Shown here piece after piece: positions 1 to 9,090 of a stretch of 20,392 nt of DNA. Below the pieces are notes generated by a model, which worked only from the letters and a program-made list of their open reading frames with translations, was not told the DNA's origin and did no database searches. Position 1 is the first letter of the stretch, and each line of letters opens with the position of its first letter. This DNA is from Pleurotus djamor (taxonomy: Eukaryota > Basidiomycota > Agaricomycetes > Agaricales > Pleurotaceae): positions 1-20,392 of the forward strand of contig JAPEVF010000800.1 in the NCBI GenBank assembly GCA_029747585.1. Reading direction: 5' to 3'. A program made the translations under genes and the position numbers.

Positions 1-1
1 T

Positions 2-1357
2 TTACACCCCGGAACTCGCCCTCCCAACCGCGGTCCTACTAATGGTGCTGCCCCCGGCGCCGCCGCAGCGAACGGCGTAGCGAAGCCACCACCATCAGCC
101 TCCCTTGAACTCCGTTCCAACATATACCAAACCACCGCCAAAGCATCAAAACAAATTACCCCCGCTGAAGCGGCTGCTCTGGCCAATGGTGCTTCCACAC
201 GACCAGGCGCCAACTTGACTTACTCTTGTGATACCTGCGGTGCTGATTGCACGGCAGTTCGTTACCATTCTCTGAAAGAGAAAAAGTTTTGCGTCTGTCC
301 GCCCTGTTACCTGGGTGGACGGTTCCCGTCGACGATGTTTAGCGGCGACTTTGTGAAGCTCTCCGTTGGGGCCGTCGGCGTCTCGCACGGCAACTCTGCC
401 AACGATGACTGGTCGGACCAGGAGCTCTTACTATTGCTCGAGGGAGTTGAGATGTATGATGACGACTGGTCGCGGATAGAAGAACACGTCGGCACACGAA
501 CGTCGCAGCAGTGTATCCGCAAGTTCTTGGAACTGCCAATAGAAGATCCTTACCTTGCCACGGAGGGGTCGATGGGACCGTTACGGTTTAGCCGGATTCC
601 ATTCGAACAAGCGGACAATCCAGTGATGAGTGTCGTCGCTTTCCTTGCTGGTGTTGTCGCTCCTGGTGTGGCGGCTGAAGCCGCGAAAACCGCGCTCCAC
701 GAAATTGTCGCTCCAGACAAGAAGGAAGATGTGGCTGCTGCCAATGGAGAAACCACGGAGGGTGAGGATGGTGCGAAGGACGGAGACACAACGATGGAAA
801 ACGTCACCACTGAAGAGTCGTCCGATCAACAGTCGGAACAACCTCCAGCGTCTTCATCAGCACCCGACGCCATGTCCGTTGACTCCCCGCCCAAAAAGCC
901 AACACCCACCGTTCCCCACTCCAAAGTCGTCCGCGCAGCTAACCTCGCTCTCAAATCCTCCGCAAAAGCCGCTCAATCCCTCGCCGACGCAGAGGACACG
1001 CAGATTCGCAGTACATTGGCATCTCTCATCAAACTTACCCTCACGAAACTCGAATTGAAGATGGCTCAGTTCGATGAGCTCGAGGATATTTTGGAAGAGG
1101 AGAGGAAGGGATTAGAAAGTGCGAGGGTGGCATTGATCTCCGAGAGGTTGGGGTTGAAGAAGATGTTAGATAATGTCAAAGCTGAGATCGTGAAGAATGG
1201 GGGTGTGGCAGCCGGTCAGAATGTGGTGAACATGGTGGCGAATGCGAACCTTGGCACCACCGGTCAAGGTCCTCAGGTGGCAGAAGTTCCTACCGCTACG
1301 CCGTTGAACGGTAATGCGGGACCTGTACCAGACGGAACACAGCTACAGCTCAGCTAA
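2..1357 (+). CDS. RSC8: SWI/SNF-RSC complex core subunit, Rsc8/Swi3/SMARCC type (5' partial)
   Basis: The frame is open from base 2 to the TAA at 1355-1357, so the N-terminal part, including the SWIRM domain, lies off the left edge. The visible 451 residues contain, in order: a Pro/Ala/Gly-rich linker; the motif LELRSNIY; a ZZ-like zinc finger with C76-x2-C79 and C99-x2-C102 (fragment numbering); the stretch [12 protein letters not shown] typical of the family; a SANT domain at about 134-182 ([14 protein letters not shown] ... TSQQCIRKF); an acidic and Ser/Pro-rich linker; and a C-terminal leucine/glutamate-rich coiled coil at about 337-395. In the family this subunit scaffolds nucleosome-remodelling ATPase complexes in the nucleus. 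No intron is needed in the visible part. Whether it is the RSC-type or SWI/SNF-type paralogue cannot be told without the N-terminus and a tree. Family assignment is firm. Confidence 0.93.
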   Translation, partial: LHPGTRPPNRGPTNGAAPGAAAANGVAKPPPSASLELRSNIYQTTAKASKQITPAEAAALANGASTRPGANLTYSCDTCGADCTAVRYHSLKEKKFCVCPPCYLGGRFPSTMFSGDFVKLSVGAVGVSHGNSANDDWSDQELLLLLEGVEMYDDDWSRIEEHVGTRTSQQCIRKFLELPIEDPYLATEGSMGPLRFSRIPFEQADNPVMSVVAFLAGVVAPGVAAEAAKTALHEIVAPDKKEDVAAANGETTEGEDGAKDGDTTMENVTTEESSDQQSEQPPASSSAPDAMSVDSPPKKPTPTVPHSKVVRAANLALKSSAKAAQSLADAEDTQIRSTLASLIKLTLTKLELKMAQFDELEDILEEERKGLESARVALISERLGLKKMLDNVKAEIVKNGGVAAGQNVVNMVANANLGTTGQGPQVAEVPTATPLNGNAGPVPDGTQLQLS

Positions 1358-1697
1358 AGTCCCAGTAGAGTTTTGTATGATACTTGTTCCTCTTCCCTTG
1401 TTGCCTGCCTCACTGTTGTCTAGCTAATTCTTACTGTATTTCGTCTCTGCCTATTTTGTCCCTTGGTTTTGGTTGCCGAATGAAGGTGTTCGTTCTTGAA
1501 GGAACACAGATGTTGGACGGCTTTGCTGTTTGACCCGGATGAATTTGTGAATAGCCATGAAGCCGTTTGGCTATTGTCTAGATTTCTGTCGTGTGTAGTA
1601 TTTGTGGTACAAGTTACATAGTACATTGTTTTGTGTTCTGCCATTCCGTCCCATCAGAGAGCCCATAAAGAAGTAAAGAAAGGTGCGCAAATATCAG
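1358..1697. other. Convergent 3' intergenic region, RSC8 / NIM1-type kinase
   Basis: About 340 nt between two convergent genes, T-rich on the + strand, consistent with two 3' UTRs. I see no RNA gene or convincing ORF. A possible last small exon of the kinase (about 1614-1637) would fall here if the GTAAGT at 1719-1724 is used as a splice donor. Confidence 0.5.
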
Positions 1698-4600
1698 CTA
1701 ATACACCATCACCTTGGAACTTACATCGTCCACAAGCATGCAATCCCTCCCCGGACCAACCGTTCGCGATGTCTTTATCTGGGCGGGATACCTCTCTCTC
1801 AGCAGCCTCCAGATAGCCTTGAATGACGAGGAAGAGCCTTTCTCATGGACGAGCACGACAGCGGTGAGGTAGGGCGACAAGGGCGACGCCTCGAAAGGAA
1901 GATCGTGGCCTGATTGGCTGGCACTAGCACCAGGCTTGGGTGTGGCCAAGAGGTCGGGAGAGAGCAGGGCAGACGAACGAGTGCTGCTGCCGTAGGGTAT
2001 GGGACCGCGCTGCCGACCACGCAAGGTATTAAACTCTACCCGAAAGCGGACCGCCTTGAGGCCCAACGACTTGCTCCGAGGATTGACATCCTCCACCTTG
2101 CACTTGAGAATCCTCCAGCTATCCTGGTCTGCACTAGACTGCACCCGTGATTGGGCTTGACCAGAGATACCGCCCGTTTTGTTGCTCATGCCTTCGATGA
2201 CGACTCCCAATTCATCCTCCATATACCTCTCCACTTCAACACGGGTAGGAACTATGTCCAAAGGGGAATAGAGGACATCAGCGCCGTTTCCACAACTGCC
2301 AAAGTAGTCTGCAGCTCCCGCGTGGTGATTCCCCTTCCAGTTGAATAAGTTAGAGAACCAGCCCTTGAATTCGCCTACGACGGGCGACGCGACGCTGCTG
2401 AGTTTGGGGGGGCCGTATGCAGAAAATCGAGCACGTGAATGTCGATTATTGGCAACCTCGTTAGCCGATAAAGGTGGTGATAACAAGATAGGTGAAGCGA
2501 GACAGTCATCGGTGGTTTTTTGAACAGAAAAATCCATGGTAGGTGCTAAAGAGGGATCGGTAAACATGAGGAAAGCCTCAGATATCTGAAACTCACGTCT
2601 TCTCTTAGCTTTGCCCACAGCCTTCTGACGACCATCCAATTCAGCAACCGATTCAACGACATTCGAAATTTCTTTGCCGCCGAGTCCCAGCCCTCGGTGA
2701 GTTTTAGCAACCTTGTCAGAGCTAGGATCGGCCCTAGGAGCTTGGTTCTCTTTGTCTTGGTGACGCTTGTGTTCAACGTGCTTGGGTTGCTCCGTGAGGT
2801 CGTTCACTCTTTGGGATATATCGTTCATGAATTGTTGCAGTTCCGCATTGGAAGAACGGGGCGGAACAACAGGAGTAACAGATCTAGCTGTGGTGTTATC
2901 GATCACCGGGTAGGCTGCAGATGTTTGAGAACGAGACCGAATCCGTGGTGTCGCGTCATTAGCGGGGTCAGCCTGAGCGCGAGGAGGGAAGATCACAGCA
3001 GATTCTGCGAGTCGAGGGTGATAAGAGTAAGTATTTCCTCTTCTAGGGCCGGCAGGCCGTGAGGGTGGTCGGATAGGTTCTCCATGCTGCGAAATCGGTC
3101 GTGCCGTAGAAGGAACACCAGTGGATGAGTGATTGCCGTGAAGCTGCCTAGGACCAGCGGGAGAGCGAGGCCGAGACCTGGAAGTAGAAGCAGACGAGCC
3201 TGAACCACGGGCCATAGCAGGAGGGATAAGTAGATTACGCGCTGCAGGTGCCCGTCGAGGGATGGGAGCATATACATGGCCATGTGGAGCTTGTGCATGT
3301 TTACCGTCGGTATGAGTGTGAGAGACAGTCGCGTGTACGGTCGAAGCTCTTTTGATAGGAGGACGCGCCGCTCCGGGGGCTAGCTGCCTTCCTTCTGACG
3401 GCGGACCAAAGGCTGACTCGCATTCCTTCCTGAACTTGTGCATCTCTTTGTCCTCTTGGGAGTGCTCGGCCAAGACACGGTCACGATGCTTTCCAAGCAG
3501 GAAGTAGAATGCCTTCGCTAAAGTTCCTTCTCCGGGCGGGCTGCACAGATCTTGGATAATGCAGAGGCCTTGATCGTCAGCGTGTCGACCCCAGATGATC
3601 CGCAGAGAAGCCAGAAGCTCGGGGTCTACATGTTCGGGAGACTGAAGAGGAGTGGCCAGTGTGGAAGGCGACGGTGGCAGAGGCGGGTTCCGCGCTATCA
3701 CCGACAGAGACATCGCAGACGCAGGAGGGTTCGGGCAGACCAACCATGGATGAGACAGGATCTCTGGTATCTACAAAGCGACAAGCGAATGGGTAAAAAG
3801 GTGCGGTTGAGAGAGATATTGGCTTACGGTGATCCTCTTATGGACGTCGACCACAAGCATCCTGGATATCAGATCTCGGGCAAGAGGATCGATCCAGGCG
3901 GGAATTTCAAATTTTCCAGAGCGAACTTTTCCAAGGAGAGTACGGACGTTCTTGTCGTCAAAAGGCAGTCTGCCAGTAAGGAGTGCAAATAGGACAACAC
4001 CGCAGCTCCAAATGTCGGTAGCGTTGCCTTCGTATTTCTCGCCGTTGACAATCTCGGGGCTAGCGTAATGAGGCGATCCACAGGACGTTTCCAGCTGTAA
4101 CGATGGAGGAGCAAAGGCGGCCATGCCCCAATCGGCGATTTTGATGAGAGGTGGGTTGAGGTTTTGAATCAAGATATTTTCGGGCTTGAGGTCGCGATGA
4201 ATGATGGAAAAGGTGTGCGCGTAGTTCAAGCCATAGATGATTTGCTTGAAGTAGACCAGTGCCTCGAGAGGAGGAAGACGCCCGCGGTTAACAAGAAAAT
4301 CGAAGAGTTCGCCGCCTTCCACGTATTCCAAAACAAGAAAGAGCTCCCTCTCGCCTTCGTAGACATCATATATGCGCATAATATTGGGATGATCCATGAG
4401 TTTCATCATCGTAATTTCTCTGTCAATGCCAAGGCGCTGTTTGTCTTGCTTAGCTTGAGCGGTCGCCATCGAATGCCTAGAGTTGCGAAGAGGAGCGATA
4501 GGAAGAATCTTGACTGCAGCGAGTTGTCCAGTCGAAACATGCTTAGCGAGTTTTACACGTCCAGAAGCGCCTTTTCCGATACACTCGCCTAGTATCCAAG

Positions 4601-4742
4601 GTCCAATCCGAGAAGGATCAGAGGGGAGGTCGAACGCAGAGCTACCGCCAGCCTGAGCCTTTTCTTTCGCCCAGCGTGTTCCGAGAGGTGTCGCATACTT
4701 TGCTGGGGCTGCGCGAGGTGGACTAGATGATATAGAAGCCAT
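1698..4742 (-). CDS. Gin4/Hsl1/Cdr2-type (NIM1 family) serine/threonine protein kinase
   Basis: Proposed exons on the minus strand: 4742-3828, 3770-2597, 2545-1698 (978 aa). The 57-nt first intron is phase 0, and the 51-nt second intron (2546-2596, GTGAGT...TTTAG) is in frame with no stop, so an unspliced reading of 995 aa is also open. The N-terminal kinase domain shows a Gly-rich loop IGKGASGRV (55-63), Lys78 in the AVK motif, Glu109 of helix C, HRD at 182-184, DWG at 204-206 in place of DFG, and an AMPK-like activation loop LETSCGSPHYASPE with Thr219 in the Thr172 position. A long disordered Ser/Pro/Arg-rich middle follows. The C-terminus (AVVLVHEKGSSSSFKAIWRLLRE) resembles the KA1-like membrane-binding end of Gin4/Kcc4/Hsl1. 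Such kinases work at the septin collar or cortical nodes in control of the G2/M transition and cytokinesis. The C-terminal end is uncertain because a GTAAGT donor lies 24 nt before the stop codon. The kinase family is secure; which paralogue is inferred. Confidence 0.88.
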
Positions 4743-4980
4743 TGTGCGCCAAGAAGTAGTAGATGTGGAGGTATTTTAGTGACTGCCTGAGCCAGCGGGC
4801 AGCAAAGTGGGATGTGATGGTGGTTGGAGAAGAAGAGTACTAGGAAGTAAATCGGTCAAAATTCGCCCTTATGCTGAATGCCACGTGATACAGGGGAGAC
4901 GACGTGCCAGGTCAGTGCCACTGCCAAGGCCCAAATGCGCACGCGCCGCAACGTGCAAGTCTGCCAATCTCACCACATAG
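4743..4980. promoter_or_regulatory. Divergent promoter, NIM1-type kinase / SEC20
   Basis: A 238-nt gap between two divergent start codons, so it must hold both core promoters. It contains a CACGTG E-box palindrome at 4882-4887 and an ACGCG element near 4941. I see no clear TATA box. The motif assignments are by eye; CACGTG also occurs inside coding sequence here (2432-2437), so it is only suggestive. Confidence 0.5.
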
Positions 4981-6177
4981 ATGCCTCCCATTCCTGAGAC
5001 ATACGACGATGAGGCGACTCGTATAATTGAATCTGCGAGGCGACACCAAAGCGACATCTCAAACTTTCAGCTTCCTCGCCTGAGAACATGCGCTGGGCCA
5101 TTATCACTCCAGCAAAAGCTCTCTGGGGAATTGAGGGAAGACATCGAGACGCTTTCAAGAGAAGTACAAGTGAGTCAGTATATCCTTTGCTTTTTTTTAA
5201 TAAAGCTCATTCTTGAGGTGTCTAGGGCTTGGAAATGCTCGTGGATGACCAGTCGAGTCCAAAAGCACGGCGAGATTTGAGTGCTATCGTCTCAGAGTTT
5301 CAAGAAAGTCTTGCCAAGTATGTCTGCTTGCCATGCTTAGCGGGATAGGATTGATGGGCTTACCTTTAGGTTGAAGCAAGAAGCCCGAGGTGCTTTATTG
5401 ACATCGAAACGACTCATCGACTCACAAGCCATGTCGAACCGGGATGAGCTATTACGTTCGAATGGTGCATCTACGTCGGAGAAAAGGGATCCGAACGAAA
5501 AAATGTGAGGATATCTGCTCCTCGTTTGTGCCCCCAGCTGACTTGGAATACAACAGGGAAGACAAACTCATGAAAGCCAATAATGATGTCACCGACGCAT
5601 TGCGGCGGACCATGACCTTGATGCAAGGCGAGCTGGAACGTTCGGTCTTGACCACCCAAATGCTAGGTACGCCTCTTCACCTCGCCAATCATCGCTTCGT
5701 TCACGTCTACCACTCTTAGACGCGTCCTCGGCATCCTTACGTACCACCTCCACAACCCACGACACGCTCACGAACCTCATGGGAACCTCAAAACACCTCA
5801 TCACCGCCCTCGAGAAAGCAGACTGGATAGACCGCCTCCTCATCCTCTCAGCTCTTGCATTCTTCATCCTTGTCGTGCTCTTCATCGTCAAAGTTCGAAT
5901 ACTGGATCGTGGGCTACGAATAGCGTTTTGGTGGACTCGATTCTTACCTAGCGGTGGGGCACCGCAAGTATCTCCGGACGTACTCGGTCAAGCGGAGAAG
6001 GGAGGGTTGACTGACGTGCTGACTAGCATCTTGATTCCTAGTTCAACACTGGTCGCAAGCTCTGTGGCAGCATCAGTTGCTACGACACTATCTGCATCGG
6101 CTATATCGACTACGAGTCCTGAGGCCCCGGAGGAACCAAATCCACCCATACATACACCTGACCACATCGAACTATGA
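4981..6177 (+). CDS. SEC20: Sec20-type Qb-SNARE of the ER (Golgi-to-ER retrograde transport)
   Basis: Exons 4981-5169, 5226-5317, 5370-5504, 5557-5666 and 5720-6177 splice in frame to 327 aa. All four introns are 52-56 nt GT-AG. The hallmarks are the region LKQEARGALLTSKRLIDSQ encoded by exon 3, a SNARE-like heptad region at about 145-210, and a single hydrophobic anchor at about 214-232 (LLILSALAFFILVVLFIVK) followed by the family's conserved RI.FW stretch. In yeast Sec20 acts with Ufe1, Use1 and Sec22 in fusion of COPI vesicles with the ER, tethered by Dsl1. The lumenal tail (about 236-327) is Ser/Thr/Pro-rich and ends in HIEL, at the place where yeast Sec20 carries HDEL. Several other-frame ORFs in this interval are intron read-throughs of this gene. 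The assignment rests on remembered family motifs and is strong. Confidence 0.9.
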
Positions 6178-6405
6178 ATCTTCTCAGTCATCCATGTACT
6201 GTGTCTCTGGAACGATATGTTATCTCCGGTTTGGCAATCTATAGTTTACACTACAAGGACGTACACATAATCACTTAGGGAATATTACTAACGTAAAACT
6301 GGAGCAAGAAAGGTCAAGAAAGCACGACAAAAGCATGGGGAAAGCATGAGCATAAAGGAAATGTCACAAGGACATGGGACGCGGGAGAGATGTCGGTGAA
6401 GGTAG
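6178..6405. other. Convergent 3' intergenic region, SEC20 / PHD-chromodomain gene
   Basis: A 228-nt stretch holding the 3' ends of two convergent genes. Nothing beyond presumed 3' UTR sequence is seen. Confidence 0.5.
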
Positions 6406-8755
6406 TCACCACCCGGCCTTCTCTGCCTCCAAAAGCAGGAGAGGACGATCGGGTGATAACTCATGAACGTAGGAAGCACCTCTTTCCTTCTTAACCGCTC
6501 GTTCGAACTTCGCGACCAAGCCATCGCGGTCGGCGATAGCATCTTCACTTTCCCAAGTGGCTTCAAGGACGGAGTATCTTCAGACGGAGGAAAGTCAACG
6601 GTTGAAAGACGAGCATGGCAGAAAAGATACCGCACCCTTCCCACTTAATAAGCCACTTGATTTGCTCGTCGGAGGGGGAAATTCCCTTTCCGATGATGCC
6701 AGCGACGTGATACTCTGCACAGACGCGATTACAGTCTTCGCGGGAACATACGGAGGGTGGATCATCCTTCTTGGGACGCCGCTCTGCACGAAAAATGCAT
6801 CACATTTTAGAGGAGTGATCCTGATTGTTACTCACGTAGGGCGGTCCGTCTAAAACGAAAAAGGAGCAGTTAGGCGAAGGGCGCCACTTTGAAATGGACG
6901 AACAGGCTTACGGGTTGGCTACACACAGAGGGCACAAAAACACGGCGCTGCGTTTGATCCTCTTGTCGCTCTTGTCAAGGATACCGACACAGCCATAGTG
7001 GTACCAATGCAAGCAGCTAAAGGTTAAGAAGTAAGTATTGCATTTGCATAGACGGATGTGTATGTGCGCACGCATCACAACAAACGACCTTCCAGGTAAA
7101 GTCAGTATAAACGATACAATAGGTGGTGCGGGGTTATTCAATCACCTTTCGAACAAAACCATTATCCATTGTAGTCAGCATCGGCCATGACACAGGAGCC
7201 TCAGATTCGTCGTCTGAAAGCCTAGCACGCTTGACGGGTATCTCAGACTCCGATTCTTCTGAATCAAGTATCACCTTGTTCTTCCTCTTCCTAATACGCG
7301 TAGCAGCAGGGTGCTTCTTCGTGCGCGCCTCGCCGACAAACTTGGATCCAAACCGCCCGACTAAAGGTGCAGATAAAGCTTGGAGAGTACCCTTTTCCAT
7401 GGAGGTCGAGGCTCGGAATGTTGGCNTCTGGGGTAGANTGAAGGGGTAGGTGACAAGGAGGTAAGAGGGGAAAGGGGTCCAAGGTCGGAGGGGTCGACAG
7501 TCAACGGTCGTTGCATTGGAGGAGATAGCATTCGGGGAGATATACTCATAAGCTCGGATTTTATGCGATGAATGACACTGGGAGTAAGTGTCCGGTCGAG
7601 CTGAGAGGTTTCATCGGGAGTAGAGAGGGTATCTTGGAGTAAGTGGGTTTCGGCGAGCAGAGCGTCGGCTTCGCTCGAAGCCATGGATCGGGCGAGGCCA
7701 GGACTTGGTGTTGGCCGAAGGGGTGATGTGGCAACGTGCTCTGGTTCAAATTCGTCATACAGGGTATTGAGATATTGTGGGATCGTCATGTCATCGCTAC
7801 CTTCGCCTGGGACACTATCATTCAGAGAGTGGGCAGTGGGGGCGTGTGTATGTTGAGGCTCTAATGGAGGTGTAATCGGGGATGAGGGACAAGATTCAAT
7901 GTGATCCCCTTGAAGTTCGACTGGAGGTTCGTGAGGACCATACAAGATAGGATCCACTTTGAATGGATCCTCTAGTGAACCAGTTGGAAAACTCGGGCTC
8001 TCCCATGGTTCTTTTCGGCGGTCATGAAAATCTGGCATGGGGTGGGGAATACTGAGGTGGGTGTCGGAGGGAAGATTAGGAGGATCACGACTGGTCGTGT
8101 CGTTCGACGGTGACATTACGGATCCATCAACTCCTAACGTCGAATCGCGATAATCGAAGTACGAAGAAGAGACTCCAGGGGAGCCCGGGGGAACGGGGAC
8201 ATGGGCTGGTGTTGATCCTGAGTGAATATATGTGAATATAGAAGGCGACTGGGTTTGGGTACTAACTCAAGTCGACCTTGGACCAGTTCACGGGACTGAG
8301 AGACGGTTTGAGCGTGGGACTCGCTGGAATCAAGCTGCGGGGCGACGTGTAGGAAGAACGTGGCTCCTTGGTAGATTCAGAGTCTTTGTGAGGGCACGCG
8401 CTGACTGGAGGGGGAAGCGACGCCAGGTCGCGTCGGGTGTCATCTGATGTCCCTTGGCCCCCTTCAGTAGTGTTTCCTAGTCTATATTCATCAAAAAAGT
8501 CCTGAAGCACACGTATAGTGTTAAGTCAATCAAGTTCTCCTATAAACTGCCGCTGCAAATACTCACAAGACATCCTGTGCGTATATCCTCGATATCCAGA
8601 GCGGTTGCATGCATAGACTCTTGAAGCTGGTCCATTCTAGACAGTATGTATGCCTGTTGTTTCAGCAGCAGCAAAAGTATTTCGTCTGTGGTGGCTGGCA
8701 AGCTTCCACCCCCGGCGAGCAGACTGTCAATGAGCTTGGAAGACTCGCAATCCAT
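6406..8755 (-). CDS. PHD-finger and chromodomain nuclear protein, with apparent frameshift at ambiguous bases
   Basis: Proposed exons: 8755-8567, 8501-8267, 8217-7146, 7088-7072 (17 nt), 7016-6912, 6849-6836 (14 nt), 6783-6636 and 6577-6406. If one base is missing near the two N's at 7426 and 7439, these join into a 650-aa protein. The start is the first ATG in frame, in the context ACAAACATGG. Residues 1-140 are Leu-rich and possibly helical. About 140-480 is low-complexity Ser/Pro/Thr sequence, then a basic patch (RIRKRKNK, VKRAR) suggests nuclear import. A PHD-like module follows: VVCCDAC, WYH, YGC, CPLC (about 500-536). A Cys cluster CSREDCNRVC (557-566) runs into a chromodomain (568-604, EYHVAGII ... 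WLIKWEGYS..EATWES) whose methyl-lysine cage residues Tyr569, Trp592 and Tyr595 are all present. The expected first Cys pair of the PHD finger is not visible. It is probably a histone-methylation reader. I do not recognise the specific family. Confidence 0.75.
7425..7440. other. Ambiguous bases with an apparent one-base reading-frame break
   Basis: N's occur at 7426 and 7439 inside the third exon of the PHD-chromodomain gene. Upstream (higher coordinates) the minus-strand coding frame is the one reading PLSPLTSLSPTP. Downstream the good frame is the one reading TFRASTSMEKGTLQ. Adding one base here restores a continuous frame of the right length through to the PHD finger. This looks like a low-quality consensus site, not a real mutation. 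Confidence 0.75.
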
Positions 8756-9090
8756 GTTTGTGAGCAAGAGAAACAAGATGATGTGCCAACAAAGGGTGAA
8801 ATCAGGAAGTTTGACGCGACTTCATGAATTTTGACGGGAAAAGGTGCACGTCCAAAGACGCGAGACTTGAAGGAGAAACAATTGACGCGACTGAGCTCCT
8901 CTAATATACTGCTTATGTAAGCAATCTTATCTTATCAGTCTTGTCTGCATCTTTGCACCCTTCTTCTTTACCACTACGTCCACACTCATCACACTAGTCC
9001 CTCACAACGGACGCGACAACCTACTTTACTGTAAACTATTCTTAAAACATCTAGGACGACAAGTATACAACTCAAGCCCCGCCATTGCAC
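8756..9090. promoter_or_regulatory. Divergent promoter, PHD-chromodomain gene / membrane-protein gene
   Basis: A 335-nt region between divergent ATGs. It holds four copies of GACGCGA, all in the same orientation (8813-8819, 8857-8863, 8884-8890, 9010-9016), two of them inside an identical 10-mer TTGACGCGAC. It also has a tandem GATA-type element, CTTATCTTATCAG, at 8926-8938, which on the other strand contains two overlapping GATAAG cores. ACGCG is the core of the MCB element bound by MBF at G1/S genes in other fungi. That link is inference here. Small ORFs across this region are not supported as genes. Confidence 0.6.
8813..9016 (+). repeat. Four GACGCGA promoter motifs
   Basis: Exact copies at 8813-8819, 8857-8863, 8884-8890 and 9010-9016. 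A reverse-orientation copy (TCGCGTC) lies in the ARD1/TLG1 promoter at 12230-12236. A few more occur in coding sequence. Confidence 0.65.

Noticed and set aside
630..1058. 142-codon + strand ORF within the RSC8 gene
   Set aside because: It is an out-of-frame shadow; the overlapping frame carries the conserved SWI3/Rsc8 domains.
4882..4887. CACGTG palindromes as a shared control element of the two SNARE genes (also 12218-12223)
   Set aside because: About five copies of a given 6-mer are expected by chance in 20 kb, and one lies in kinase coding sequence (2432-2437). Two promoter hits are not enough to claim co-regulation.
8609..8834. Small + strand ORFs opposite the first exon of the PHD-chromodomain gene
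   Set aside because: They are antisense to a supported exon and its promoter, with no domain and no plausible start context.
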